From: Paulinella micropora
Taxonomy: Eukaryota; Cercozoa; Imbricatea; Euglyphida
DNA: 47,963 nt
Reading direction: 5' to 3'
Assembly (NCBI GenBank): GCA_009731375.1
Contig: BJOX01000020.1
Span: 134,535-182,497 of the forward strand
Under the pieces are notes generated by a model. It was not told where the DNA came from and made no database searches. It worked only from the letters and a program-made list of their open reading frames with translations. This document shows positions 20,294 to 29,161 of the stretch, piece after piece. Numbering within the stretch: the stretch's first letter is position 1; each line of letters opens with the position of its first letter. Made by a program: the position numbers and the translations under genes.

Positions 20294-23200
20294 ATGGAGA
20301 CACATGCATACAACGGCAAGGTCTACAGGTTGGATAAGTTGAGGGAATATAAGATAAATTATGAAATTAAACTAGTCAGGGGTCGGGACGTCCTATATAT
20401 TAAACCAAAGGTAAGGGGGTATAAGATAGATTCACCGACAGCCCAAAACTACTTGAACCAAGTAAGAGGTGCGGTGTATTTTGAACACCATGCTATTCCA
20501 ATAGCACCACCTTTACCTACGATTGAAGAGAAAAAAGAAATCAAGGAAAATGTCAGAGACTTGATGCGATATGGCAATTACGAAATCAAGCGAGACGACA
20601 GAAAGGAGCACAAACTTGGAATAAACGAAAGTATTTACAGGGTTGTGTTGAATGGAAACTTTCGGTCTTTCACTATGCGAGATGTAATAAGATTTATTGA
20701 AATCATATTGAACGACTTTTTAAAACGACAGGGACAAAGAGATAAGGTTGATGTAGGTATTGAGTTTGTAGATTATTACGGCAAAGTATCTACAGGACAA
20801 CATTATGTCAATGAAATCTCGGTTGAAAAAGTTTTAGAAAGATTGTCGTCAATATTTCAAAGCAACGAAAGTCTTTATATGGATGAAAGTGGCACCAACT
20901 TTGATAAATTAAAGTTTGTATTGAAATCTGTTAAAATGCCTACTGGCGGAGCAAGGCTACAGGTTTTGAACAAACTGGATGTATATAGAAAGAAAGGAGT
21001 AATCTGTATTACTAATAGCGATAACTTATGCTTGGCCAGAGCAATCGTTGTAGTAAAAGCAAAAATTGAAAAACACCAAAAATACAAAACAATAATGATG
21101 GGACGAAAGATACAGCAGGAAATGGCTGAGGATTTGCATAATGAAGCGAAAGTTGTTAAGGATGTGTGCGGTCTCCCAGAAATTGATACCTTTGCTAAGC
21201 ACATTAAATATAATTTGGTTATTGTAGAGTTTCCTGACCAAATCGTCTATAAGACTGATTTAGTAGATGAGAAAGGCGAACGGCTGACAAACCTTTACAT
21301 TCTAAAAACGGAAGGGCACTACGATGCCATAACCAATATGAAGTCAATGCTAGGAAAAAAGAATTTCTGCGAGTTGTGTCTAAGGGGATATATGGAAAGA
21401 CATGCATGCGATGCTAAATGTAGTATCTGTGAAACCAAGGGTTGTAAGGGAATAAATGACAAGAGCCAGTGGAAAGAATGTGAGAAGTGTAATAGAAAGT
21501 TTCCAAATACTGAATGCTTTAATAATCACATGAAGACAAACTGCGATGTTAAAGCGAAATGTAAATCGTGCGGTCTTAATTACAGAAAGAAGGACATACA
21601 CAAATGCGGATATGCGAAATGCCGTAATTGTAAAGAACTGAAACCACTAGAGCACCAATGTGAAATAGTCCAAAAGGAAATCCTACCGCCGTCAGAGCAA
21701 TACATATTCTTTGACTTTGAAGCGACACAGGACACGGGCGAGCACATTGTAAATTATGCTGAAAGTCAGTATTACGATGCTAAGGAACAGCCAATCATTC
21801 ATAAAAACATTCAAGACTTTTGTAATTGGGCTTTTGACACTAAACACAGCGGATTTACCTTTATCGCACACAATGCCCGCGGTTATGATTGTCAGTTTAT
21901 CCTTAGATGGCTAGTTGATAACAAACAGACACCATTTGTCATTTACCAAGGCGGTAAGATAATGATGATGACACATAAGAAATACCGCTTCATTGATAGT
22001 TTGAGTTTCCTTACGATGCCATTGTCTGACTTTCCAAAGACATTCGGACTAACGGAACTTAAGAAAGGATACTTTCCGCACTTCTTCAACACAGACAAGA
22101 ACAAAAACTATGTTGGGCTCATGCCACACAAGAAACATTACGGCTACGACACTATGCGAGGAGATAAGAGAAAGGAGTTTTTAGAATGGTATGAACAACA
22201 GGTTAATAATCACAACCACTTTGATATGGCGAAGGAAATCGCTGAGTATTGTCATAGCGATGTTGATATACTTAGAAAGGGCTGTATAGATTTTAGAAAG
22301 CAGTTTCTTGAATTCGGTATTGACCCTTTTCAATATACAACTATTGCGAGTTGTGTTATGGCTCTGTATCGTGCTAAGTTTATGCCTGTTAATTCAATTG
22401 CGGTATTGAAAGCGGAAAAACAAAACAGGATGGCTTCAAGGGCTTGTGTTGAATGGTTAGCCTACAGAAGCAGACTAGACAAAACCGATATTAAACACGC
22501 ATTCAACGGAGGTGAAAAAATGTTTCAACTCGGGCAATCTCGTGTGTATGTAGATGGCTGGGATGAGAAAAACAAAACCGCTTATGAGTTTTACGGGTGT
22601 CATTGGCACGGCTGTCAGAAGTGTTGGAACGGCAATGCAATGAATGCCAAGAAAAATAAGACTATGGGTGAACTATACAAGGAAACAATGAGAAGAGAAA
22701 AACAACTGAGCCAACAGGTAAAAGTAATAAGTGTCTGGGAATGTGATTGGAGCCTGATGAAAACCAGTGAAAGACTGGCCGAGGATACCAACGAACGAAT
22801 TATGGAACAAGAAGGATTAAACCCACGAGAAGCAATGTTTGGAGGTAGAACGAATGCTCTAACATTGTATTGGAAATCACGACACAGCGACGAATACGCG
22901 AAATACATTGACATATGCTCACTCTATCCGACCGTTATGTATTATGACCTTTACCCTAGCGGGCACCACGAAATCATCAGACCAAATGATGATAATCTCC
23001 GACATGTCGGAGATAAACGAAAAGATATGCGAAACAAAATCATAAAAAAGGAATACTTTGGAGTGGCTAAGGTTAAGATGCTACCGCCGAGAGGATTACT
23101 ACACCCAGTCTTACCAAAAGCGGACAGAGGCAAGATGATGTATTACTTATGCGATAAGTGCGGGATGACTGAGCACCACGGAGAATGCAAGCACACCGAC

Positions 23201-24310
23201 AATGAGCGGGCAATAACAGGAACTTGGGCAACTCCAGAAATTTACAAGGCCTTAGATAAAGGGTATAAGTTAATGAAAGTATATGAAGTATGGCACTGGA
23301 AAGAACAGAGCAGTAGCCTATTCAAAGAATACATAAAGACATTCTTGAAGGTTAAGCAGGAATCAAGTGGATATCCAGCAGGATGCAATACGGCCGAGGA
23401 AAAACAAAACTACATAAGCAGTATGGAAATCAAAATGGGTGTTAAGATGGATGAAAACAAAATAGAAGAAAACTCAGGTCGCCGTGCGGTGGCTAAGTTG
23501 TGCTTGAACTCCTTGTGGGGCAAGTTTGGAGAGAAGCAGAACAAAAAACAAAACAAAATGATAAGGGATAAGGAAACCCTATACAAACTAATGAACGATA
23601 AATCAGTTGATAACATAAATATTAACATAATCAACGACGAAATAATAGAGGCCAGTTATGATTTAAAACAAGATGCAGTCAGCGACCCGATTAAGACAAA
23701 TATTGTAGTTGCTCTATTTACTACCTGCCACGCGAGAATGAGGCTTTATGAGATGATGGACAGACTAGGCAGGAGAATTCTATACCACGATACGGATAGT
23801 GTAATATATACCACAGACCTGACGAAAGGCGAAGATGATGTAAAGACGGGCAAACTACTCGGGGACTGGACGGATGAATTAAAGGGAGCCAAGATAAAGA
23901 CCTTCGTTGGAGGCGGGGCAAAGTGCTACGGATACTTATTAGATAACGGCAAAGCCAGTATGAAAGTGAAGGGCTTCAGTATGAATTACGAGACGAAGAA
24001 GGCCTTAAACTTACCTAATATGTTAAGTGTAATCAGTTGCGGGCTTGGTATTAAAAACACAGATTTATTTGAGAAGGGTAAAAATGAACTGGCGGACTTG
24101 TTAGAGACTGAGGAAGAATTAAGGATTGCTAAGCGAATTGAGAAGTCTGGAAAAGTTGTTATAGTAGAGAATAACAAGATAACACGGGACAAACAAAAGA
24201 AAAGAATAACAAGCGAATACTTAGAAAAGATATTTAGTTTTACATATACGAAAAGACAAGTTATCGGAATTGTAGAGAATGCGATTGAAACACGGCCGTT
24301 TGGATATTAA
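20294..24310 (+). CDS. polB: Protein-primed family B DNA polymerase (pPolB)
   Basis: 1,338 aa. It copies the linear element from terminal protein primers. The 3'-5' exonuclease motifs are IFFDFEATQD (about residue 471), FIAHNARGYDCQF (about 523) and YCHSDVDILRKG (about 651). Polymerase motifs are YIDICSLYPTV (A, about 871), KLCLNSLWGKFGE (B, about 1067), YHDTDSVIY (C, about 1163) and AKCYGY (KxY, about 1208). Between exonuclease and palm is YEFYGCHWHGC (about 765), typical of Polinton and virophage polymerases. The N-terminal 470 residues include a Cys-rich zinc-binding zone (CELCLRG ... CSICETKGC ... CEKC; about 358-450). A terminal-protein function could reside in the N-terminal region (inference). 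Length fits Polinton polymerases and all catalytic motifs are intact. ATG 20294 has an A-rich context. Confidence 0.97.
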   Translation: METHAYNGKVYRLDKLREYKINYEIKLVRGRDVLYIKPKVRGYKIDSPTAQNYLNQVRGAVYFEHHAIPIAPPLPTIEEKKEIKENVRDLMRYGNYEIKRDDRKEHKLGINESIYRVVLNGNFRSFTMRDVIRFIEIILNDFLKRQGQRDKVDVGIEFVDYYGKVSTGQHYVNEISVEKVLERLSSIFQSNESLYMDESGTNFDKLKFVLKSVKMPTGGARLQVLNKLDVYRKKGVICITNSDNLCLARAIVVVKAKIEKHQKYKTIMMGRKIQQEMAEDLHNEAKVVKDVCGLPEIDTFAKHIKYNLVIVEFPDQIVYKTDLVDEKGERLTNLYILKTEGHYDAITNMKSMLGKKNFCELCLRGYMERHACDAKCSICETKGCKGINDKSQWKECEKCNRKFPNTECFNNHMKTNCDVKAKCKSCGLNYRKKDIHKCGYAKCRNCKELKPLEHQCEIVQKEILPPSEQYIFFDFEATQDTGEHIVNYAESQYYDAKEQPIIHKNIQDFCNWAFDTKHSGFTFIAHNARGYDCQFILRWLVDNKQTPFVIYQGGKIMMMTHKKYRFIDSLSFLTMPLSDFPKTFGLTELKKGYFPHFFNTDKNKNYVGLMPHKKHYGYDTMRGDKRKEFLEWYEQQVNNHNHFDMAKEIAEYCHSDVDILRKGCIDFRKQFLEFGIDPFQYTTIASCVMALYRAKFMPVNSIAVLKAEKQNRMASRACVEWLAYRSRLDKTDIKHAFNGGEKMFQLGQSRVYVDGWDEKNKTAYEFYGCHWHGCQKCWNGNAMNAKKNKTMGELYKETMRREKQLSQQVKVISVWECDWSLMKTSERLAEDTNERIMEQEGLNPREAMFGGRTNALTLYWKSRHSDEYAKYIDICSLYPTVMYYDLYPSGHHEIIRPNDDNLRHVGDKRKDMRNKIIKKEYFGVAKVKMLPPRGLLHPVLPKADRGKMMYYLCDKCGMTEHHGECKHTDNERAITGTWATPEIYKALDKGYKLMKVYEVWHWKEQSSSLFKEYIKTFLKVKQESSGYPAGCNTAEEKQNYISSMEIKMGVKMDENKIEENSGRRAVAKLCLNSLWGKFGEKQNKKQNKMIRDKETLYKLMNDKSVDNININIINDEIIEASYDLKQDAVSDPIKTNIVVALFTTCHARMRLYEMMDRLGRRILYHDTDSVIYTTDLTKGEDDVKTGKLLGDWTDELKGAKIKTFVGGGAKCYGYLLDNGKASMKVKGFSMNYETKKALNLPNMLSVISCGLGIKNTDLFEKGKNELADLLETEEELRIAKRIEKSGKVVIVENNKITRDKQKKRITSEYLEKIFSFTYTKRQVIGIVENAIETRPFGY

Positions 24311-24390
24311 TGATATTTTAGAATTGCGCTTCGTGCTCCGCACTCTCGCTTATTCTAAAACATCGCCCTTCATTAAAGTATAAAACGATG

Positions 24391-24445
24391 TTTATCAACG
24401 AACGGGAAATCTGGCGATTAGCCAGATAGGAGTGAAGTTGATAAA
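24391..24445. terminator. Nested stem-loop after polB
   Basis: An outer 9-bp stem TTTATCAAC/GTTGATAAA (24391-24399 and 24437-24445) encloses an inner 7-bp stem ATCTGGC-gatta-GCCAGAT (24409-24427). It lies about 80 bp after the polymerase stop and before the next ATG. It may be a 3'-end processing or termination structure, or a cruciform. Confidence 0.55.
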
Positions 24446-24492
24446 TATCAATTAATTATTTTTTCTATAAAATATATACCATATACTATACT

Positions 24493-24780
24493 ATGACCAC
24501 CCTCACCAGACTATGCGAGAAGTTTGAGAAACTCTCTATTGAAAATAAAAAAGAAACATTTTCTCTTGCAGATGTTAAAAAGATAATTACTGACGAAATC
24601 CAAATGATTGAAAAGGCACGGGCTGGCAAGCCAAAGGATACTTTTCCATTTGGTAAGTATAAAGGTAAGAAAATTCAAGATATAGCGGTTATTGATAAGC
24701 CATACCTTGAATGGGTTATGAAACAGCCGTGGTTTGAGAAATTTACCGACATTAAAAGTGAAGTAAAAAAATACATTTAA
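24493..24780 (+). CDS. Small exoX-like C-terminal (DUF3820-like) protein, copy 1
   Basis: 95 aa. The C-terminal half has FPFGKYKGKKIQDIA followed by DKPYLEWVMKQPWF, the signature of the small domain found at the C terminus of exodeoxyribonuclease X-like proteins and of stand-alone DUF3820 proteins. The N terminus is a predicted helix rich in Lys/Glu. No nuclease core is present. It is followed 28 bp later by a related gene. A role as a DNA-binding accessory in replication is inferred only from its position after the polymerase. Confidence 0.75.
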   Translation: MTTLTRLCEKFEKLSIENKKETFSLADVKKIITDEIQMIEKARAGKPKDTFPFGKYKGKKIQDIAVIDKPYLEWVMKQPWFEKFTDIKSEVKKYI

Positions 24781-24808
24781 TAAAAATTATTTTGTAGTAT
24801 ATATATCA

Positions 24809-25282
24809 ATGACAGACCTGAGCACCAAGCAGGACTACTTGAATGAAATTGAAAAATGGAACATTGACAGCGAAGTTAAGAAACCCACTATTAAATGGAC
24901 TAAGCCTGACATTGTATCTTTCTATGAGCAATATAAACCCAATGTTGGGATTTCCAACATAGATGATAATGTGAAAGTAGTTATTCCGTCCAATGTTGAT
25001 TTGCAAGATAAATCAACATTGGCTATAATGGACGAAGAGCAGAGCACTCCTTTTACGACTGCAGATTTAAAAGAAACGGGGATTACTGAAATAAAGGCTA
25101 ATGTAGGGGTAGAAATTGCAAAGAAAGAAGAACAACAACACGAAGCAGACATTTTTCTTCAATATGGTAAGTATAAAAAAATGAAAATTGAAGATGTCGC
25201 TAAGATTGATAAACCATACCTTGAATATTTAATTCAACAACCTTATTTTAATAACAAAGATGCGGTAAAAAAATATTTATAA
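24809..25282 (+). CDS. Small exoX-like C-terminal (DUF3820-like) protein, copy 2
   Basis: 157 aa. The C-terminal segment LQYGKYKKMKIEDVAKIDKP and YLEYLIQQPYF matches the same signature as the preceding gene, so the two are tandem paralogues. The N-terminal 100 residues differ and are not recognised (contains KWTKPDIVSFYEQYKP). The upstream sequence GTATATATATCAATG fits the element's TATA-ATG pattern. It ends just before the convergent minus-strand structural cluster. Function unknown. Confidence 0.75.
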   Translation: MTDLSTKQDYLNEIEKWNIDSEVKKPTIKWTKPDIVSFYEQYKPNVGISNIDDNVKVVIPSNVDLQDKSTLAIMDEEQSTPFTTADLKETGITEIKANVGVEIAKKEEQQHEADIFLQYGKYKKMKIEDVAKIDKPYLEYLIQQPYFNNKDAVKKYL

Positions 25283-25314
25283 TATCCACATCGCTTTTCA
25301 TTAATTTTTTTGCT

Positions 25315-26538
25315 TCAATGGTCTTCAATAAAGTTAGCGATAACATTAATATTGCTACCAGCACCTGCCGACACAGCCTTCTGTGTGAATGTCAAAACAT
25401 CGTTCGGTGTTAATTGAATATCGTATGTTCTGAGATTAATCTGTTGAGTTGAGGCGGCATTTACATAAATCTTAAAAATTGTCGTTCCGTTGGCGATAGC
25501 GGTTGCTTTTGTGTCTGTATCTACGATTGAAGTTGTGGCATCAACATCAGCAAAACCAGCCCCTGTTAGTGTCCCATTCAATACCATTCTGACGACATTT
25601 GACTTAGTATCTTCATTTGTAATACTTACCAAGGAAGGAAAGACATTTGAATAGTTGGTGAGGCTATTATTGAATAGTGCTTTATTCCTGATACTTAAAA
25701 TGGGGCTTTCAGTGGTGCTCGTTTTTTCGTCTCCTTCCGCAGTATTTGTAATACTTGTATTAATAGTATTTGACCCCTCAACGAATAAACTAGCACTCGC
25801 CGTTTTAAGAATTTGTATTCCAACCGCCGCATCATTTCTCATTACTGCCGTAAAAGGTAATGTTGTATTTCGCAGGCTTACACCAGTATTTGCATTCGCA
25901 TACTCAATCATATGAACTAATTGAAATTCACCAGTCTCTGGATTTTCAATTGAAAACTTAATAGCACCAAACCCGAGATACTGAAATTGAATTTGAAATA
26001 CATTTCCTTTACTCCAGTCTAAGTTCGGCATAGCAGAAGTTCCATCGCAAGGGTCGTCCCAGTCTTCTTGGTCGATATAAACTGCAACACCTCCTTTAAT
26101 ATGCGCGATATTCATTCCTGCTTGATTTTTGTAAAAATAAAATCCATCGTTAAGGTCATTTCCTATTCCAATAAATGAATAGTAATCTTTTGTATCATCC
26201 GTTGTCCATATAGCAGTAAAGCGGGCAAGGACACCCATTCCAGTTCTATATTTTATTCTCCTTTTACTTACTAATCCAGCATCTGCCGTAGCATTAGCAG
26301 TTGTTTTCAATTCAGCCATATTATTCAAAAATGACACAGACGATTTTGTTTCTGTTTTTGTCCATATCCTAGTATTAATGGTATATGGAAAGATTTCTTG
26401 TAATACTGGTGTTAATTGTGCAGTTGTTGTTTCGCCGAAGGCTGTCTTCATATTATCAATATGTCCATCATATCCTACTTTTAGGTTAATGAACTCTCCT
26501 TTAGGATTTTGTGCTATCAAATTTCGTTGGTGGGACAT
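25315..26538 (-). CDS. Putative virion surface/structural protein next to the capsid gene
   Basis: 407 aa, low in Lys/Arg clusters and rich in Thr/Asn/Ala and predicted beta strands, without signal peptide or membrane segment. The middle (VLARFTAIWTTDD ... SFIGIGNDLNDGFYFYKNQ) resembles beta-sandwich proteins of phage and algal-virus virions, though I cannot name a family. It is the last gene of the minus-strand structural block and is 52 bp downstream of the major capsid gene, so a decoration or receptor-binding protein is inferred. The start ATG follows AATATATA directly. Confidence 0.65.
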   Translation of the reverse strand: MSHQRNLIAQNPKGEFINLKVGYDGHIDNMKTAFGETTTAQLTPVLQEIFPYTINTRIWTKTETKSSVSFLNNMAELKTTANATADAGLVSKRRIKYRTGMGVLARFTAIWTTDDTKDYYSFIGIGNDLNDGFYFYKNQAGMNIAHIKGGVAVYIDQEDWDDPCDGTSAMPNLDWSKGNVFQIQFQYLGFGAIKFSIENPETGEFQLVHMIEYANANTGVSLRNTTLPFTAVMRNDAAVGIQILKTASASLFVEGSNTINTSITNTAEGDEKTSTTESPILSIRNKALFNNSLTNYSNVFPSLVSITNEDTKSNVVRMVLNGTLTGAGFADVDATTSIVDTDTKATAIANGTTIFKIYVNAASTQQINLRTYDIQLTPNDVLTFTQKAVSAGAGSNINVIANFIEDH

Positions 26539-26590
26539 TATATATTAATAATAAAAAAATAAATTAACTAACAAAATTAATAATCGCCTC

Positions 26591-28069
26591 TTACGACATC
26601 AAAATTTCAATTCCCTTCACAAGCACACTTCGTTGAAGAATGGCAAAAGTGTAATGGTTAAGATTGTTTCCAGCAGTAGTTGAAACGAACTCATATCGCC
26701 TCTCAGTGTCAAGGCTCAGACCACTCACCTCATACCCGTCAGTATCCTTATCACAAAGCGGGCGGTTGTTGTCCCAAGTATCAACATGAAACCAGTTGTA
26801 ATGATAGACATCGCTGTTTAGGATAGCACTACCCTTCAACTTATCCTTCAAAATCATATAGTCTTCATTCTCAGAGGTGTCAATGTCAAATTGTTGAAGA
26901 CGAGAGCCATCCAGAGTTGTATAGTATGAAGTAATTTTTGCATCCGCTCTGTTATCATTGTCAAAAGCGGTATTTTTATTTTCATCGTTGTGGAATGCGG
27001 AAGTATAAATTCTTCTAATTCTCTCACCCTGTGAGCGGTTCATTTTTACAACGAAATTTTGACTTGCTGTTGAGAGGTTCTGCTTCCAAGAGATAGGGTA
27101 TTCAATCTTAAATGGGAAACCTTCTCCCGCAATCTTCTGCTGTACGCCAAGGACGACATTTGGGTCAGTCTCTACGGCAAGAAACAGATTTAAGTTTGAA
27201 ATAGTAGCACCAACAGCCACCTGTGCAGCACCAGTAGAAATACTGCTCGCATCAGTTCCATAGAAAGTAGAGCGGTTAGTTCCCTCCCACACAATTCGCA
27301 AATCCAAAATTTCATTAAAACCGATAGTCTTATCCAGTTCAAAAATAGTTCCAAAAATCATACCCAACGGAAGTTTAACTTTAATGACAGGGGTAGCCGT
27401 TCCATTACCGCCTCCTTCAAAATACTTAGCCTCCCCATACTCAACATTGACAAGACTATAGGTTCCAGCAGTGCTATCGGCGAGAGCGGTATCATTGTGG
27501 CGACGAGCATTCACACTAGGCACTTTGTAGTATGCTTGAATGGCATCTCTTACAGTATCATAGGCTCCTGCGGTATCAATCGTTCGCCTTTGTGCTCTAG
27601 TTCCAACATCAATCTTTCCAGCATTACACTTTTGAAGCATAGCCCCGCTAGATACACCACCCCCGTGGTTTTCAAGTGCCATAAATTTTTCATATTTAAT
27701 TTCAGGCTTCCAAATCATCTTAGTGTAATTGCCGACGTGTTGAAGATTACACAAATATTGACCGCTTCGGCTTCGCAGTTCAATTCTTTGTATCATTGGC
27801 AAGCAGTCCATAAACATACGATTATAACCAGCAGATGCGGCAGGTGTGTAAGTAAATCGCAAGACACTACGGGCAAGGTTCAAAGGACGAGTAGGGATTT
27901 CAAAGGTGCTTTCATTTCCACCAGCAGTTGTAATGTTAACATCAGCCGACCCTTCACGGGCAGTAAGTTTGTTCAATTCATACTTACCAGTGAGCAGTTC
28001 CTTAGTCTGATGGACTAGTTCTCCTCCGTATTGGACAGGCTTTTTTTTTTTTTTTTGAAGTGTTGTAAA
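26591..28069 (-). CDS. MCP: Major capsid protein (double jelly-roll type)
   Basis: Up to 492 codons are open. The recognisable protein runs from about 28035 and includes ELNKLTAREGSADVNI, STFEIPTRPLNLARSVLRF, MIQRIELRSRSGQYLCN, LPLGMIFGT and HYNWFHVDTW, as in capsid proteins of Polinton-like viruses. It forms the hexagonal capsomers of the virion. The frame is open back to an in-frame TAA at 28072-28070, but there is no in-frame ATG. A run of 16 A lies at 28056-28041 (minus strand) and the next ATG (27981) is in another frame. TTG 27976 is possible but would discard conserved-looking residues. Homopolymer error, a non-AUG start or an upstream spliced exon are alternatives. It neighbours the penton gene. 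Confidence 0.85.
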   Translation of the reverse strand, partial: FTTLQKKKKKPVQYGGELVHQTKELLTGKYELNKLTAREGSADVNITTAGGNESTFEIPTRPLNLARSVLRFTYTPAASAGYNRMFMDCLPMIQRIELRSRSGQYLCNLQHVGNYTKMIWKPEIKYEKFMALENHGGGVSSGAMLQKCNAGKIDVGTRAQRRTIDTAGAYDTVRDAIQAYYKVPSVNARRHNDTALADSTAGTYSLVNVEYGEAKYFEGGGNGTATPVIKVKLPLGMIFGTIFELDKTIGFNEILDLRIVWEGTNRSTFYGTDASSISTGAAQVAVGATISNLNLFLAVETDPNVVLGVQQKIAGEGFPFKIEYPISWKQNLSTASQNFVVKMNRSQGERIRRIYTSAFHNDENKNTAFDNDNRADAKITSYYTTLDGSRLQQFDIDTSENEDYMILKDKLKGSAILNSDVYHYNWFHVDTWDNNRPLCDKDTDGYEVSGLSLDTERRYEFVSTTAGNNLNHYTFAILQRSVLVKGIEILMS

Positions 28070-28130
28070 TTAACTAATTCACAAGAATATATTTATAGAA
28101 AAAAATAAATAATTCTAAAATAATTATTGT

Positions 28131-28301
28131 TTATTCATCAATCTTATTAATGTGCCTTTTTGAAGTAATATGGTTATGAAAACTTTGCTTACTACTAAGT
28201 TTTACATTACAAGTTTCACATCGCCATGCGCCACATTCCGCACAATGCCCTTTTTGTTTGTTGTGTTCGCAAAAGTTGTTCGGCTTACATTCTTTACACA
28301 T
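28131..28301 (-). CDS. Small C2H2-type zinc-finger protein (56 aa)
   Basis: A 56-codon frame starting at ATG 28301. It has three Cys pairs (CKEC, CAEC, CETC), and the last forms a finger CETCNVKLSSKQSFHNH then ITSKRH (C-x2-C-x11-H-x5-H). This finger type is frequent in Polinton-like and giant virus proteins. It lies between the penton and capsid genes in the same orientation, with its own AT-rich leader (ATATAAGAT before the ATG). A nucleic-acid-binding or regulatory role is inferred. Confidence 0.7.
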   Translation of the reverse strand: MCKECKPNNFCEHNKQKGHCAECGAWRCETCNVKLSSKQSFHNHITSKRHINKIDE

Positions 28302-28326
28302 ATCTTATATTTACATCAAAAATAAT

Positions 28327-29139
28327 TCACTTTGATTTCAACAAATTAAAGAATGAATTGAATAAACTAAAATAATTAGTTTCACGATAAACCAATAATG
28401 TCATAACAATACCCAAACCATTAAGATTAATTGCTTGGTCGTTTTCGTCCGTCAAGTAAAACCTAAACACATTGTTTGAACTAGCGGACAATGTTTTTCC
28501 ATACTCAGACCCGCTTCCATCATAAATGACAGAGCCGAAAGGAATTTCGTTTGCTGTGTATATTTCTTGTAGCACGTGATTATCTCCTTCACCAACTAAG
28601 TCCGATTGAAGATACAGAGTTTTTTCGCCAGTTAGAATAATTACATTTGGTGATTTAATAAAATCATTGGCAAAGAAATATGTGGAATTTCTATCAAAAC
28701 CCATTACTTCGTGAATACGGGTATCATTATCAAATATAAACCGCGGTTGAATACCTTTATTCTCTGACACACTGAATGTTAATTTGCCATCTTCTGGTTC
28801 TATGTTGGTATTATTACTGGATACAACATAAGTATAATTATTTGGGCTGTCTGCGGTTAGTATCTCCGACAACTTATTTTTTAGATTGTTCATTGTGTAG
28901 TTTCCCTCAGGTATCGTAATTAAAGCCTCATACCCGTCTTCAGATAATGTAAAAGTATTATATGGAGAGGCTACGGAGTAATACGACTTCGGCACATAGA
29001 TATGAAGAATTTTACAATGTGTGGGATTGTCCAGTGATTTTAAGTTTATTTCGTGTGTAAAGTCGCTATCTGTGCCTGTTATTCTGTTTTTACTATTTAT
29101 GTAATAGATACCACTTGACCTGCCCCCTTTGTAATCCAT
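28327..29139 (-). CDS. mCP: Minor capsid (penton-like) protein
   Basis: 270 aa. Begins with MDYKGGRSSGIYYINSKNRI and then TGTDSDFTHEINL. The NS(K/R)NR...TDSDF pattern near the N terminus is typical of the single jelly-roll minor capsid protein of Polinton-like viruses and virophages. It is rich in predicted beta strands throughout and has no membrane segment. It would occupy the capsid vertices. It is flanked by the protease fusion gene upstream and the zinc-finger and major capsid genes downstream, a usual neighbourhood. The ATG is preceded by GTATGATATATC. Confidence 0.8.
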   Translation of the reverse strand: MDYKGGRSSGIYYINSKNRITGTDSDFTHEINLKSLDNPTHCKILHIYVPKSYYSVASPYNTFTLSEDGYEALITIPEGNYTMNNLKNKLSEILTADSPNNYTYVVSSNNTNIEPEDGKLTFSVSENKGIQPRFIFDNDTRIHEVMGFDRNSTYFFANDFIKSPNVIILTGEKTLYLQSDLVGEGDNHVLQEIYTANEIPFGSVIYDGSGSEYGKTLSASSNNVFRFYLTDENDQAINLNGLGIVMTLLVYRETNYFSLFNSFFNLLKSK

Positions 29140-29161
29140 GATATATCATACAAATAATATT

